DNA of 41,590 bases from Candidatus Altimarinota bacterium (GCA_028696815.1 JAQVGG010000011.1:1-41590), one strand, 5' to 3'. Shown: positions 1-9,553, numbered from the stretch's first letter. A program made the numbers and translations. Notes: generated by a model from the letters alone, not told the origin.

Positions 1-7
1 GAAATTA

Positions 8-67
8 CACTTTTAAATAATAATTATCTAGATCAATTCTATGAATTTCTAGATTCTAGTAAAAGTG
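8..67. other. Candidate structured RNA element at window edge
   Basis: Nested complementary segments form one stem-loop. CACTTTTA near base 8 pairs with TAAAAGTG near base 60. Inside it ATCTAGA pairs with TCTAGAT, and AATTC pairs with GAATT around a 3-nt loop. A T-rich run follows near bases 111-118. This could be the 3' part of an RNA gene that starts outside the window, or simply an AT-rich palindrome. I do not recognise a family. No protein-coding frame is evident in bases 1-276. Confidence 0.3.
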
Positions 68-147
68 GTCCGATTTGAAACGGGACGATAGAGATAAAAA
101 GCATTTTATTCTTGTTTTTTTATATAATCCTCGCGATTAAAACAGTT

Positions 148-246
148 GAAGTGTAAAATATTAAATTTTATGAATGAGAAACTGTTAGAGTCCCAATCTC
201 TGATTGGTCGAGTTTTTCGAAGAATAAAATTTAATATTTTATACTT
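148..246 (+). promoter_or_regulatory. Long leader hairpin upstream of typA
   Basis: A 23-bp stem (148-170 with 224-246) is perfect except for one G-T position, which would be a G-U pair in RNA. The apical part holds a further helix (AAACT with AGTTT) and a CCAAT/ATTGG hairpin at 193-207. A TATAAT at 123-128 could place the start of transcription just before the stem, giving a leader of about 140 nt. The stem ends 30 bases before the typA start codon, so it could control translation or stability. The function is inferred, and no known riboswitch class was recognised. Confidence 0.5.
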
Positions 247-276
247 CTAATATATTTTAAATAATTAAGAGAAAAC

Positions 277-2079
277 ATGTCATTTAGAAATATTGCAATT
301 ATTGCCCATGTAGACCATGGTAAAACAACTTTAGTAGATGAACTTTTAAAAGCAGATGACAATTTCGATGAAAGAGTTGGTATTGAAGTTTGTGTAATGG
401 ATTCAAACGCACAAGAGAGAGAGAGAGGAATTACGATTTATTCAAAAAATACTGGTATTACTTATAAAGGTAATAAAATCAATATAGTTGATACTCCTGG
501 GCATGCTGACTTTGGTTCAGAGGTAGAAAGAGTACTTAGAACTGTAGACAGTGTTTGTTTAGTAGTAGATGCATATGAAGGACCTATGCCTCAAACTAAA
601 TTCGTTCTTAAAAAATCACTAGAACTTGGATTACATCCAGTTATTGTTATTAATAAAATGGATAAACCAAGTGCTAGAGCTGATTGGGTTGTTGATCAAT
701 TATTTGATTTATTCGTGCAACTTGGTGCGACTGATGAACAATTAGAACACTTAAATGAACCTATTTATGCTATAGCTAGAGAAGGTTTAGCTTGGACTGA
801 TGAAAATCCAGAAAGAAAAAACATAACTCCTCTGCTTGATTTCATCATGAATAAAGTTCCAGAGGCTCCAAATAATGCAGACGCTCCTCTTAAAATGCAA
901 ATCGCAAACCTTGGTTTTGATAATTTCTTATGAAGACTTGGTATAGGTAGAATATATGAAGGTGTTGTAAAAGTTGGTCAAGAAGTTTTTGTTACTTCTA
1001 ACGATTGAGTTGAAAGAAAAGGTAAAATTACTGAAATACTTACAAACGATGGTTTAATTAAAGTAAAAACTAAAGAGGCTTCTGCTTGAGATATAGTTAC
1101 TATTGCTTGAATACCTGATATATTTGTTGGTGAAACTGTTTCAGGTGTAAGCTGAGCTACTCCAATGCCTCCTATAACTATTGATGAACCTACTCTAAAA
1201 ATGGAGTTTTTAGTAAATAATTCTCCTTTTGCAGGTAGAGAAGGTAAATTTGTTACATCAAGACAAATCAGAGATAGACTAGAAAAAGAATTAGAAACAA
1301 ATGTATGATTAAAAATAGATTTTGATTCTGGTGATAATTATCAAGTTGCAGGTAGATGAGAACTTCATTTATCTGTATTAATTGAAACTATGAGAAGAGA
1401 AGGTTTTGAATTACAAGTTTGAGCTCCAGTTGTTATTATGCATGAAGAAAAAGGTCAAAAAATGGAACCAATAGAAAATGTTTCAATATCTGTTCCTACT
1501 TGATCAGAAGGGCCAGTTATTGCTGAACTTTGAAAAAGAAAAGGTATGATGACTCATATGGAAGAAAACAACTGAATTGTTAACCTAGAATTTTCTGTTC
1601 CTACTAGATGACTTCTTGGTTTCAAATCAGAGTTTACTACTATGACAAAAGGTGAAGGTCTACTTTCTAGTTCATTTGATAAATTTGAGGCATACAAAGG
1701 ACCTATTGAAAAAAGAGAAGTTTGATCAATGATATCTATGGAAAATGGTACAGCTATGGCTTATTCTCTATGGAATTTACAAGATAGAGGTACTATATTT
1801 ATAGAACCAACTACTGCTATATATGAATGAATGATTATCTGAGAATCAAATAAGGGACAAGATTTATCTGTAAATGCAACAAAAAATAAACAGTTAACAA
1901 ATGTAAGAGCATCTGGTACTGATGAAGCTATGAGATTAACTCCACCAAAACTAATGACTCTAGAAGAAGCTATAGACTACATAGGGTCAGATGAGTATGT
2001 AGAAGTAACTCCAGAATCTATCAGATTAAGAAAAAAATATCTGACAGAAAATGAGAGAAAGAGAAATAAGAAAGGATAA
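277..2079 (+). CDS. typA: TypA/BipA ribosome-associated GTPase
   Basis: This 600-residue protein has the usual length and order of the BipA family: a GTPase domain (about residues 1-200) followed by EF-G-like domains and the BipA C-terminal region. Visible G motifs are AHVDHGKTT near residue 10, DTPGHADFG near 72 and NKMD near 127. The first in-frame TGA is codon 219, giving FDNFL-Gly-RLGIG, and many more follow, all at positions where glycine fits; the true stop is TAA. The family binds the ribosome and assists subunit assembly under stress and cold. The gene stands alone with a long structured leader and a bidirectional terminator after it. The ribosome-binding site is weak (AAGAGA just upstream). 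Identification is secure. Confidence 0.97.
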
Positions 2080-2090
2080 ATCAAAAAATA

Positions 2091-2120
2091 AAAAAACTGA
2101 AATTTAATTTCAGTTTTTTT
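2091..2120. terminator. Bidirectional terminator between typA and cyclase gene
   Basis: AAAAAACTGAAAT and ATTTCAGTTTTTT form a hairpin with A- and T-tracts on both sides, so it can end typA on the plus strand and the cyclase gene on the minus strand. The cyclase stop codon overlaps its right edge. Confidence 0.85.
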
Positions 2121-4200
2121 ATTTTTCTTTCATCTCCCACACTCAATCCCAATCTTCAGATGATTTAGCTTTCATAAAAGTTTTACATCTATCTATAAAA
2201 ACTTTACTAGGCTTATCTCATGCTTGACTTAATTTTTCAAATATATTTTCTGCTTCCTCAAATTTCTTATCAAAATACAAATACAATGCTTTTTCAAATT
2301 CAGCTATCATTTCTAACTTATATTTCTCAACCTTATCTTTAAATCAAATAAGTTCATAAATATTTACTGCTGAGTTTTTTCATTTTACTCTTATCTTATC
2401 AAGATACCTAAATACGAAATTATTTCATACTTCATTTTTTATATCTTCTGAGGCACATATATGTGTTCCATAAAACTTATTTACCCCTTCTAAACGTGAG
2501 GCTAAATTTACATTATCTCATAATGCTGTAAACTCCATTTTTCTTCACTCTGCTCAGATGTTTCATACAATCACATCTCAAGAATGAATTCACATCCTCA
2601 CTTCTAATTCTTCACCATATACTTCTTTCCATCTTATATTTAATTCCCTTAATTTTTCTTGTTGTAATAGCGCTACTTTACAATTATCATAGCTAGAACT
2701 TTCTTCAAATCCAAATACTCAGTACAAAGCCATAATTGCATCTCACTCATATTTATCTATAAATCACCTGTCATCCATTATTATATTAGACATAGCTCAT
2801 AAGTATTCTCTTAAGAAGTGAACTAGGTCTTCTGGGGTAAATTTTTCTGAAATTGTAGTAAATCAAGCAATATCTGAAAAGAAAATTGAAACTTTTTTCC
2901 TTTCTCACTCTAAACTTACATCTCATACACTTGATAATATCTTTTGGGCTATATCTTTTGATATATACTCAGACAGAGCTTTAACAACTTTTGCTTTGTT
3001 TTTATTTTCTATCAAGTATTTTACTATATTTGATAATAGAAGTGATAATACAAGAGCAAAAGCTAAGTCAGCAGGACGATTTAATATAAATCAAAGAGAA
3101 TAAATAAAAAATGGAAATACAACTAAGAAAATAGAAACTAGAGCTATATTTGATAATACAATTATATATCATCATTTACTTAAGTTTAAATAAAATGATG
3201 TGATTATTAGTAAAAAGATTAAAATCAACTCAAGATTTTCATTGAAGTAGGTATAAAAACTATTTGTGAGTACAGTATTTATAATATTTGCATGAACATG
3301 TACTCAGTAATCAACTCCGTTTGGTGTATTAAATATATCTTTAAGTCATTTTGAAGTAGTTCAAATTAAAACTATTTTATCCTTTAAACTAAACTCTTTT
3401 CAACCATTTCCTGAAATTGATTGAAGTACTAAATCTAGCTGTTCTGCATCATATGCATCTATAAATGATATTTCTGTAAACCTTGATACAGGGGCAAAAC
3501 TAATAAGGGAATTATATCACTTACCTGAAAAAGGTATTTTTTTATTTTGAGTTATATAGTAATACTCTTCATCAAACTTTTTTTCTTTTAAAATATTTTT
3601 ATCTTTAAATAATGCATAATAATATGCTTTTAAAATAGATATACTAAAGTGGTCAACAAATTGTTTTGTTCAATTAAGCATAAGTTCTCTTACAGGAGAA
3701 AACCTATGAATTACATTGTAGTTTCTTTCATAGTCTTGCGTAAAAAAACCAAATGATAATGCTCAACTAAAAAATATATCCAAAGGTTTTTCAATTTTAT
3801 TTCAACTTAAAATAGAGCCTCATAAAACTATATTTCAAGCTTCATCTATAACTTGTGCTAAACTATTATCAGTTTTGTCATTTGTAAAATCTGCCAAAAT
3901 CAAATCTATTCATATAACTGATACTCATGCATTATTTAAGTTGTTTATTACATCTATATAAACAGATCTATCAAATGGAAACCTACCTAATTTTTGTAGA
4001 GATCTTTCATCAATTCAAACAATTACTATGTCATCACTAAAATTGCTTTTTAAGCTTTCTGATCATAGTCTAAGCATACTGCTATGGTATGCTTTGTTTA
4101 AACTATCAAAAGAAAATAAAAATATGAAAATAAATATTACTGCTGATAATAATACACTTAAAAGCGGTTTATTTTTTGATAAGCTTTGTAAATTTAACAT
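2119..4200 (-). CDS. CHASE2-domain class III adenylate/guanylate cyclase
   Basis: The 693-residue membrane protein starts with one membrane segment (about residues 14-33). An extracytoplasmic CHASE2 sensor domain follows, with VIVGIDERSL and RFPFDRSVY near its start and YGVHVHANII at its end. Then come three membrane segments and a cytoplasmic class III cyclase domain from about residue 430. Catalytic signatures are FSDIAGFTT (metal Asp), DKYEGDAIMALYG (second Asp, with a Lys where ATP-selective enzymes have one) and FTALGDNVNLASRLE. The Thr in FTALGD is typical of class IIIb adenylate cyclases. About 70 helical, TPR-like residues end the protein. It should make cAMP (less likely cGMP) in response to an outside signal. 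The gene lies 6 bases after the FecR-domain gene, so the two are probably co-transcribed. Many glycines are TGA. Substrate choice is inferred. Confidence 0.92.
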
Positions 4201-4206
4201 TTATTT

Positions 4207-5475
4207 TTATTTATTTATAAAACTATCCCTAAGTTTATCTAAAGCATCTTTAGCTGTATTTCATAGATCAATTAATTTACTTGCAGAATCTATTACTTTA
4301 CCTTTTCATATATTTATAGCTTCATTTACAAACTCATATTGATTTTTGAATTGATTTTTCAGTTCTTCTGGTAAAAAGTCAAAATTTAAATATTCTAAAA
4401 TATTTATATCTAGTTTTTTTAGTATCTCTTTATTATCATTTAAGAAATTTAAAGTTAAACCTAGATTTTCTCAAGCTTTTGTATTATTTAATTCTATTTG
4501 TTTTAAATCATATAATGTAGTTCTTATAAGATTTTTCTGATCTGCTTCTCCAGATAAAGCAACAAGTAATTTTTTTAACTTCAGCTTTTCATCATAATGC
4601 CCAGTTTCATTTACACTTACGAAATTTAATCATTGATATCTTTCTAGTACTTTAGCATAAAGTTCTTCTTTTGTCTTTTCGTTTAAACTAGATAAACTAT
4701 CTTGCAAAGAAACTAAATCAGCATTTTCAAATCACTTTAAGGCTTCTATTCATTTAGTAAGTTCAAGTAAATTATCTTTAACTTCTTGTAATTCTCCTAG
4801 TTTTCATTTAAGTTTGATAAAAAAATCCTTATCCATTCTTTTATTTAGCTCAGACCAGATTATATCTTGTGAATCCTGTAAAAATTTTTGTAGAGCTATA
4901 AACGAGAAAGTTCTTATATCAAATGGTTTTTTCTCTGGCACTACTATGCTATCTCCATTATCCTTTGTAACAGTTATTTCATGTTTATCTACATACACAT
5001 AGTTATTTTCTAGATTTACCTCAAATACAGTTCATCTAACAGCAGCCTCCATATCTACATAATACTCTTTAAAATAAGAGTCTTCTCACATAAAGTTAAT
5101 TACATTTGACCATGTCTTTCATTTTTCTAGATCAAAAGATATTTGAATAGTATTCAAATTATCAGAAACCTCATTTTCTCTTACTTTTAACTCACTATTT
5201 GCTCAAAGCCTAGTTATACTACCATCTCACCATTCTATAACTGCTAAAGAGTTGCCTCACATGGTTTTTATGGTATCTCAAGAATTAAGTCTTTCTCTTG
5301 AGTTTTTTTCAAGCTTTATTTCATCTTCAAACTTATATAGATATCAAGTTCACTCTACCAATGTTACGTATGAATTTCTATCAATCTTTTTTGATTCAAC
5401 TATTTGAAATCATACTATTGCAATAATAAGTAAAATAATTCAGATGATAAATTTATTTTTTATATTTTTTAGCAT
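4207..5475 (-). CDS. FecR-domain membrane-anchored protein
   Basis: This 422-residue protein has one N-terminal membrane segment (about residues 7-23) and then a FecR-type domain outside the membrane. The FecR signature is clear: SGDTIKTMGGNSLAVIEWGD, then GSITRLGANSELKV and later AAVRGTVFEVNL. The remaining 220 residues are charged and helical, rich in Leu, Lys and Asn, and have no recognised domain. FecR-domain genes beside CHASE2 cyclases are a recurring pairing in other bacteria, so this protein may sense or pass on a surface signal to the cyclase. No FecA receptor or sigma factor is nearby, so a classical iron-citrate system is not suggested. It is the first gene of the two-gene unit and has a good promoter upstream. 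Confidence 0.85.
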
Positions 5476-5517
5476 AAATAATTTTGATTTTTGAGAAAAT
5501 AAAATAATATTAGATAT

Positions 5518-5546
5518 ATTTTACTACATATTCCAATTAATTTCAA
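5518..5546 (-). promoter_or_regulatory. Promoter of the FecR-cyclase operon
   Basis: On the minus strand TTGAAA (5541-5546) and TAAAAT (5518-5523) are 17 bases apart, facing the FecR gene 43 bases away. A weaker plus-strand promoter for the divergent gene (TTGAGA at 5491-5496, TATATT at 5515-5520, spacing 18) overlaps it. Confidence 0.55.
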
Positions 5547-5551
5547 AAATC

Positions 5552-5959
5552 ATGACAAAAAACCATCACATATTCATTATTTTAATAGTTATTATTTTAT
5601 ATATACTCTATTCAATCATAAGTTATAAGTATAAAGAATATACAATTAACTCCCATATCAAATATATAGCAAGCTTAAATGAAGATATAAAATTTAAAAT
5701 AGAAGAAGCAGAGAGTATTATAGAATACAAAAAATCAAATGCATACAAAAACAAAGTACTGAAAGAAGATCAATGATTAAAAAATAAATGAGAAATTGTT
5801 ATTTACCTAACAACAGAAGATACATATAATAAATATACAAATTCAGTGAGTAAGGAAGAAACTCCTATAGTTGAAATAGAAAAAAAGATAGATGAAACTT
5901 ACTGAATGAGCATTTACCAAAAATGGATATATTTTATATTTAAAAAAGATTTAAGATAA
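5552..5959 (+). CDS. DivIC/FtsB-like septum formation initiator protein
   Basis: This 135-residue protein has one N-terminal membrane segment (residues 7-25) followed by a predicted coiled coil (about 30-75). It then has a segment DQGLKNKGEIVIYLTTE that resembles the DivIC/FtsB signature of LG followed by KPGE and hydrophobic residues. In known members the coiled coil sits outside the membrane and forms the FtsL-FtsB(DivIC)-FtsQ division complex. The C-terminal 40 residues end in a hydrophobic patch (IYQKWIYFIF) of unknown role. The gene stands alone between a divergent promoter region and a strong terminator. The family call rests on architecture plus one motif, so it is probable rather than certain. 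Confidence 0.65.
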
Positions 5960-5975
5960 ATTTAGAAGCAAATAA

Positions 5976-6010
5976 AAGACCGGTCTTTAAAATTAAGGCC
6001 GGTCTTATTT
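5976..6010. terminator. Terminator built from two ACCGGT palindromes
   Basis: AAGACCGGTCTT, itself a perfect palindrome, pairs with GGCCGGTCTT eight bases further on, and T-rich sequence follows. It separates the DivIC-like gene from the convergent minus-strand gene. The ACCGGT core belongs to a family repeated across the window (see findings). Confidence 0.8.
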
Positions 6011-6022
6011 ATCTGAATTTTT

Positions 6023-6460
6023 TTATAAATCTGAAAAGTCACTTGGTAGTTCTTTTACACTATCATAAGTTCATCTTGGTACAGTATATGAAGAACTTGT
6101 TGATCAAAATATATTATTTCAAATTTGTTCTATTTTTTCTAAGATTCTAGATGGTTGAGCATATTTTTCAACATCTATTCATAAAAGTCTTCATAAGATT
6201 GGAAAAACAAAGATAGATATTACAGTTATAACTATACCTAAAACAGCGTATCTAATTGTATTTACTGCTGGTTTTATTTTATCCTCCTTACCTCATGATA
6301 AAATTAATAAAACTCAACCATAAAGAATAAAAAATATTGATAAAACTGATGCGGTTATAACAAATAATGAAATAATTAATAATACAAAATCTCAAAATTC
6401 CATATTTTGTCAAAAGATTGGTGAACTAGTTGATAAAGCATTAACTGTTTTTATAATCAT
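6023..6460 (-). CDS. Small membrane protein, possibly VirB2/TrbC pilin-like
   Basis: This 145-residue protein has two strong membrane segments (about residues 24-48 and 62-85) separated by a short charged loop, SGGKEDKIKPAVNTIRYAVL. A Gly-Gly-charged loop followed by Lys/Ala residues and a hydrophobic helix resembles the small VirB2/TrbC-like membrane proteins common in candidate-phyla bacteria. The C-terminal 50 residues are polar and Ser/Thr-rich. No type IV secretion genes are in the window, so the resemblance may only be architectural. It is the most downstream gene of the minus-strand translation block, 48 bases after khpA. Confidence 0.45.
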
Positions 6461-6508
6461 AATAAATATTTTATAATTTATAATTAAATGGAAATTAATA
6501 ATTATATA

Positions 6509-6748
6509 TTAATCTAGTACCTTTAAATTAATTCTTTTTCCAATTTTTAGACCTAATATTTTTAAAATAGATCTTAGAGAATTGATGGTGTTTCCATTTT
6601 TTCAAATTATTATTCACATATCTTCTTTATTAACTTTTAGTGTTAATAATACTCATAATTCATCTTCTACCCTATCTATATTAACATCTTCTTTATTATT
6701 TACAAGATTTTCTACTATAAATTGTAAAAAAGCCACTTCATTATTCAT
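6509..6748 (-). CDS. khpA: KhpA-type KH-domain RNA-binding protein
   Basis: This 79-residue single KH domain has the GXXG loop as IIIGKNGNTINSLRSIL, and the first Gly of GKNG is encoded by TGA. The length matches KhpA (YlqC). KhpA binds RNA, usually with KhpB, and in Gram-positive bacteria affects cell division and elongation. It lies just downstream of rpsP, the order rpsP-khpA found in many bacteria, which supports the call. The two are probably co-transcribed across a 67-base gap. Confidence 0.9.
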
Positions 6749-6815
6749 GATAAAATAAAATTATTATATAAAAGAATAATCCCTCATACCTAAAGATACG
6801 AAGGATATATTATAA

Positions 6816-7055
6816 TTAAATAGCTATATTATTAGCTTTAATTAATTTTTCTACTCTTGGAGAGAAAGTAACTCAGTTAGATGCATATTGTTTTACTTTT
6901 TCTAAATCTTTTATTTTAAATTCTTTAGTAAATGGATTATAGTAACCTAATACTTCTTTGTATCCATGAGTAGCAGCTCTTGCATGTTCTGTTACAACAA
7001 TTCTAAAAAATGCGCTATTTTTCTTTCCTCCTCTAGATAATCTTATTTTTAACAT
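6816..7055 (-). CDS. rpsP: 30S ribosomal protein bS16
   Basis: The 79-residue protein begins MLKIRLSRGGKKNSAFFRIV and contains LGYYNPFTKEFKI, both diagnostic of bS16, with normal family length. A TGA-encoded Gly at codon 61 lies in ASNGVTFS; reading it as stop would remove the last 18 residues. bS16 is a primary 30S assembly protein. The usual rimM-trmD-rplS genes do not follow; khpA does. Confidence 0.97.
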
Positions 7056-7185
7056 AGTTTCTTAAATTAAAAAATTACGAATTATAAATTACGAATCAAG
7101 ATGATTCTGTATTTAATTAAAAACTAACAGATAATAATTAACCAAATTGTTAATTGCTAATTGTTAATTGTTAATTAATTTAGAA

Positions 7186-7271
7186 TGGTGCCCAGGGCGG
7201 GAATCGAACCCGCACTACCATAGGTAACGGGATTTTAAGTCCCGCGTGTCTACCAATTCCACCACCTGGGC
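7186..7271 (-). tRNA. tRNA-Leu (anticodon UAA)
   Basis: The acceptor stem GCCCAGG pairs with CCTGGGC, the discriminator base is A, and the CCA end is encoded. The anticodon loop is CTTAAAA, giving UAA. A variable arm and a GGTTCGATTCC T-arm are present. The total length of 86 bases fits a class II tRNA-Leu. It lies between rpmB and rpsP in the same direction. Confidence 0.96.
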
Positions 7272-7278
7272 GTATATA

Positions 7279-7305
7279 AAAGACTAAAGTAAAACTTTAA
7301 TCTTT
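7279..7305 (-). terminator. Hairpin between rpmB and tRNA-Leu
   Basis: AAAGATTAAAG and CTTTAGTCTTT (minus strand) form an 11-bp stem with one G-T pair and a 5-base loop, followed by TTTTATATA. It could end rpmB transcription or be a processing site, since tRNA-Leu begins 8 bases later. Confidence 0.45.
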
Positions 7306-7313
7306 TATTTGCT

Positions 7314-7511
7314 TTAAACTATACCATTTTTTCTAAGAGTTCTTAATCATTTAGCAGAAACTCTTATTCTATATACAAGACCAGTTTCTGGATCTTTTAT
7401 ATTTTTATAAAAAAGATTTGGATAAAACTTTCTTCTTGTAGCTCTCATAGAGTGACTTCTTTTATTTCAAACAGAAGTTCTTTTCCCTGTAATTTCACAA
7501 ATTCTTGACAT
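7314..7511 (-). CDS. rpmB: 50S ribosomal protein bL28
   Basis: This 65-residue protein begins MSRICEITGKRTSVGNKRSH and continues with SMRATRRKFYPNL and a C-terminal RVSAKGLRTLRKNG, the conserved pattern of bL28. The Gly in SVGNKRSH and that in AKGLRTL are TGA. Only one N-terminal Cys is present, so this is a zinc-free form. It is near the short end of the usual family length. Confidence 0.95.
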
Positions 7512-7532
7512 CTTTTTAAATTACAAATTTAA

Positions 7533-7579
7533 AATTACGAATTACGAATAAAACTATCAACCTTCAATTATTCGTAATT
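7533..7579. repeat. AATTACGAAT inverted repeat
   Basis: AATTACGAAT (7533-7542) is mirrored by ATTCGTAATT (7570-7579), so the rpsJ-rpmB spacer can fold into a hairpin. The same word occurs repeatedly in neighbouring spacers, for example around 7075-7100 and 9781-9845. Confidence 0.6.
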
Positions 7580-7606
7580 CTTAATTGTTAATTGAAGATT
7601 GTTAAA

Positions 7607-7927
7607 TTATGCTTTAATTTCAATTCAAACACCATTAGGTATATTAACATTTTGTAATAATTCTAATGTTTTAGAAGTTGGTTCTAATATATCAATTATT
7701 CTTCTATGTCTTCTTACTTCAAATTGTTCTCTTGCATCTTTGTTAACAAAAGTTGATCTGTTAACTGTAACTTTTTGGATTTTTGTAGGTAAAGGTACTG
7801 GTCATACAACCATTGCTCCTGAATCCTTTGCTAGTAAAACTATTTTCTTTACTGCTTCATCTAATAATCTGTGGTCAAAAGATTTTACACTTATTCTTAT
7901 CTTTTGAGTAGCTTTTTTTGCAACCAT
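7607..7927 (-). CDS. rpsJ: 30S ribosomal protein uS10
   Basis: This 106-residue protein has the uS10 pattern: [21 protein letters not shown], then [20 protein letters not shown], then [17 protein letters not shown]. The length is normal. The TGA-encoded glycines include the conserved Gly before PVPLPTK and the Gly in NGVGIEIKA. uS10 is in the 30S head and also acts as NusE in antitermination. It follows tuf across a 203-base spacer, preserving the common tuf-rpsJ order. The rest of the S10 operon does not follow, which is unusual. Confidence 0.97.
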
Positions 7928-7982
7928 TTTATTTTAAATAACAAATAATAAATAAATATAGGCTAATGACTAACCCCAACTC

Positions 7983-8096
7983 AACCTCTATCTTGAATTC
8001 TCTCCCCTTAGCAGGGGAAAGAGTAACGCAGTTAACTATTTTTAAACTTGCCCCCCCTTACTCCTGAGAAGGAGTAAGGATTCAAGTAAGAGGTTT
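7983..8096. repeat. Compound palindromic element between tuf and rpsJ
   Basis: Outer arms AACCTCTATCTTGAA and TTCAAGTAAGAGGTT are imperfect inverted repeats (13 of 15 matching). They enclose two G/C-rich hairpins, TCCCC...GGGGA at 8003-8018 and TTACTCCT-GAGA-AGGAGTAA at 8058-8077. The base composition is very unlike the surrounding AT-rich DNA and resembles the two elements inside mfd. It looks like a dispersed non-autonomous palindromic element; it may also act as a terminator or attenuator between the genes. Confidence 0.6.
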
Positions 8097-8130
8097 GTTA
8101 AGAGTTAGCTTATCAGATTATATTTGAAAA

Positions 8131-9324
8131 TTAAGCAATAACTGAAGAAACAACTCATGAACCAACAGTTCTACCACCTTCTCTTATCGCAAATCTTAAT
8201 CATTCAGTCATCGCGATTGGAGCTTGTAATTCAACTGTCATTTTTATGTTATCACCAGGCATAACCATTTCAACTCCAGCTGGTAATTCAATAGTACCAG
8301 TTACATCAGTAGTTCTGAAGTAAAATTGTGGTTTGTAGTTTTTAAAGAAAGGAGTATGTCTACCACCTTCATCTTTAGTTAATACGTAAACCTCAGCTTC
8401 AAATTTAGTATGTGGTTTAATTGAACCTGGTTTAGCAAGTACTTGCCCTCTTTCAACTTGTTCTCTTTCTATACCTCTTAGTAAGATACCAGCATTATCT
8501 CAAGCTTGACCTTGGTCTAATAATTTATGGAACATTTCTACTCAAGTAACTGTAGAAGTTTGAGTATCTCTGATACCAACTATTTCTACGTTATCACCAA
8601 CTTTAATAATACCTGTTTCTATTTTACCAGTAACAACAGTACCTCTACCTTTGATTGAGAATACATCTTCAATAGGCATTAGGAAGTCTTTATCAACTGG
8701 TCTATCAGGAACTGGTACATATGATTCTATAGCATCAAATAATTCGATGATAGTTTTAGCACCATATGCTTTATCCATATCAGCTGGATTTTCTAAAGCT
8801 ACTAAACCTGAACCTCTTATAATAGGAGTATCATCTCCAGGGAATTCATATTTAGATAATAGGTCTCTGATTTCCATTTCAACTAATTCTAACATTTCTT
8901 CATCATCAACCATATCACATTTATTCATAAACACAACGATGTAAGGAACACCTACTTGTCTAGATAAAAGGATATGTTCTCTAGTTTGAGCCATAGGACC
9001 ATCAGTAGCAGCAACTATAAGGATAGCAGCATCCATTTGCGCAGCACCAGTAATCATGTTTTTAACATAATCAGCATGTCATGGACAATCAACGTGAGCA
9101 TAGTGTCTAGCAGCTGTTTCATATTCTACATGAGAAGTATTAATTGTAATACCTCTTGCTCTTTCTTCAGGAGCATTATCAATAGAAGCAAAATCTCTAA
9201 CTTCACCTGTACCATATTTTGTATTTAATACAGCAGATATAGCAGCAGTTGTAGTAGTTTTACCATGATCTACGTGACCAATAGTACCAATATTTATATG
9301 TGGTTTAGATCTATCAAAAGCCAT
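8131..9324 (-). CDS. tuf: Elongation factor Tu
   Basis: This 397-residue protein shows all EF-Tu motifs: [14 protein letters not shown] near residue 18, RARGITIN in switch I, DCPGHADY near 79-86 and FMNKCDM in the G4 position. Domains 2 and 3 are complete, ending GSGVVSSVIA. The Met at [13 protein letters not shown] is the native start; a frame extension upstream is not needed. The Gly of DCPGH is TGA (codon 82), which by itself shows the recoding. Only about four glycines use TGA here while the rest use GGN, unlike most genes in the window. It carries aminoacyl-tRNA to the ribosome. A promoter lies just upstream, and rpsJ follows. Confidence 0.98.
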
Positions 9325-9375
9325 AATAAAAAAATTAATTAAAATAAAATATAAAATAAAAATTTTAGTAACGCA

Positions 9376-9402
9376 ATTATATATATTTTTGGAAAATATC
9401 AA
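9376..9402 (-). promoter_or_regulatory. Promoter of tuf
   Basis: Minus-strand TTGATA (9397-9402) and TATAAT (9376-9381) are separated by 15 bases, about 50 bases before the tuf start. Confidence 0.5.
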
Positions 9403-9405
9403 GTA

Positions 9406-9492
9406 TTATCCAACTCTTTTTCTCATTTTCTTTTCTATCAATTTTAATGCTCTTCTTAATTTTCTATGAGCATGTGTTCTTAATCTAGGCAT
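9406..9492 (-). CDS. Very small basic protein of 28 aa
   Basis: The frame encodes 28 residues beginning MPRLRTHAHRKLRRA and ending MRKRVG, with more than a third of residues Lys or Arg. This composition is like small ribosomal or RNA-binding proteins. It ends in TAA just before the tuf promoter and lies about 60 bases downstream of another small basic protein, so the two may be co-transcribed. I do not recognise the family. It could be a lineage-specific ribosome-associated peptide, or a non-coding AT-rich stretch that happens to be open. Its location among translation genes and its composition favour a real gene. Confidence 0.5.
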   Translation of the reverse strand: MPRLRTHAHRKLRRALKLIEKKMRKRVG

Positions 9493-9553
9493 TATAAGTA
9501 AATTAGAAATTATAAATTAGAAATTATAAATTTAATTGTAATCTATAAAATCA

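Noticed and set aside
277-933. typA looks like a truncated 218-residue fragment
   Set aside because: The in-frame TGA is read as Gly and the frame continues with BipA sequence to a TAA at 2077-2079.
4028-4342. Plus-strand frame of 104 codons
   Set aside because: It lies antisense to the junction of the cyclase and FecR genes and has no protein-like features.
8542-9228. Plus-strand frames opposite tuf
   Set aside because: They are shadows of the highly conserved EF-Tu gene on the other strand.
9322-9402. A longer EF-Tu starting at 9402
   Set aside because: The extension would cover the promoter, and all EF-Tu proteins begin near the MAFDRSKPH Met.
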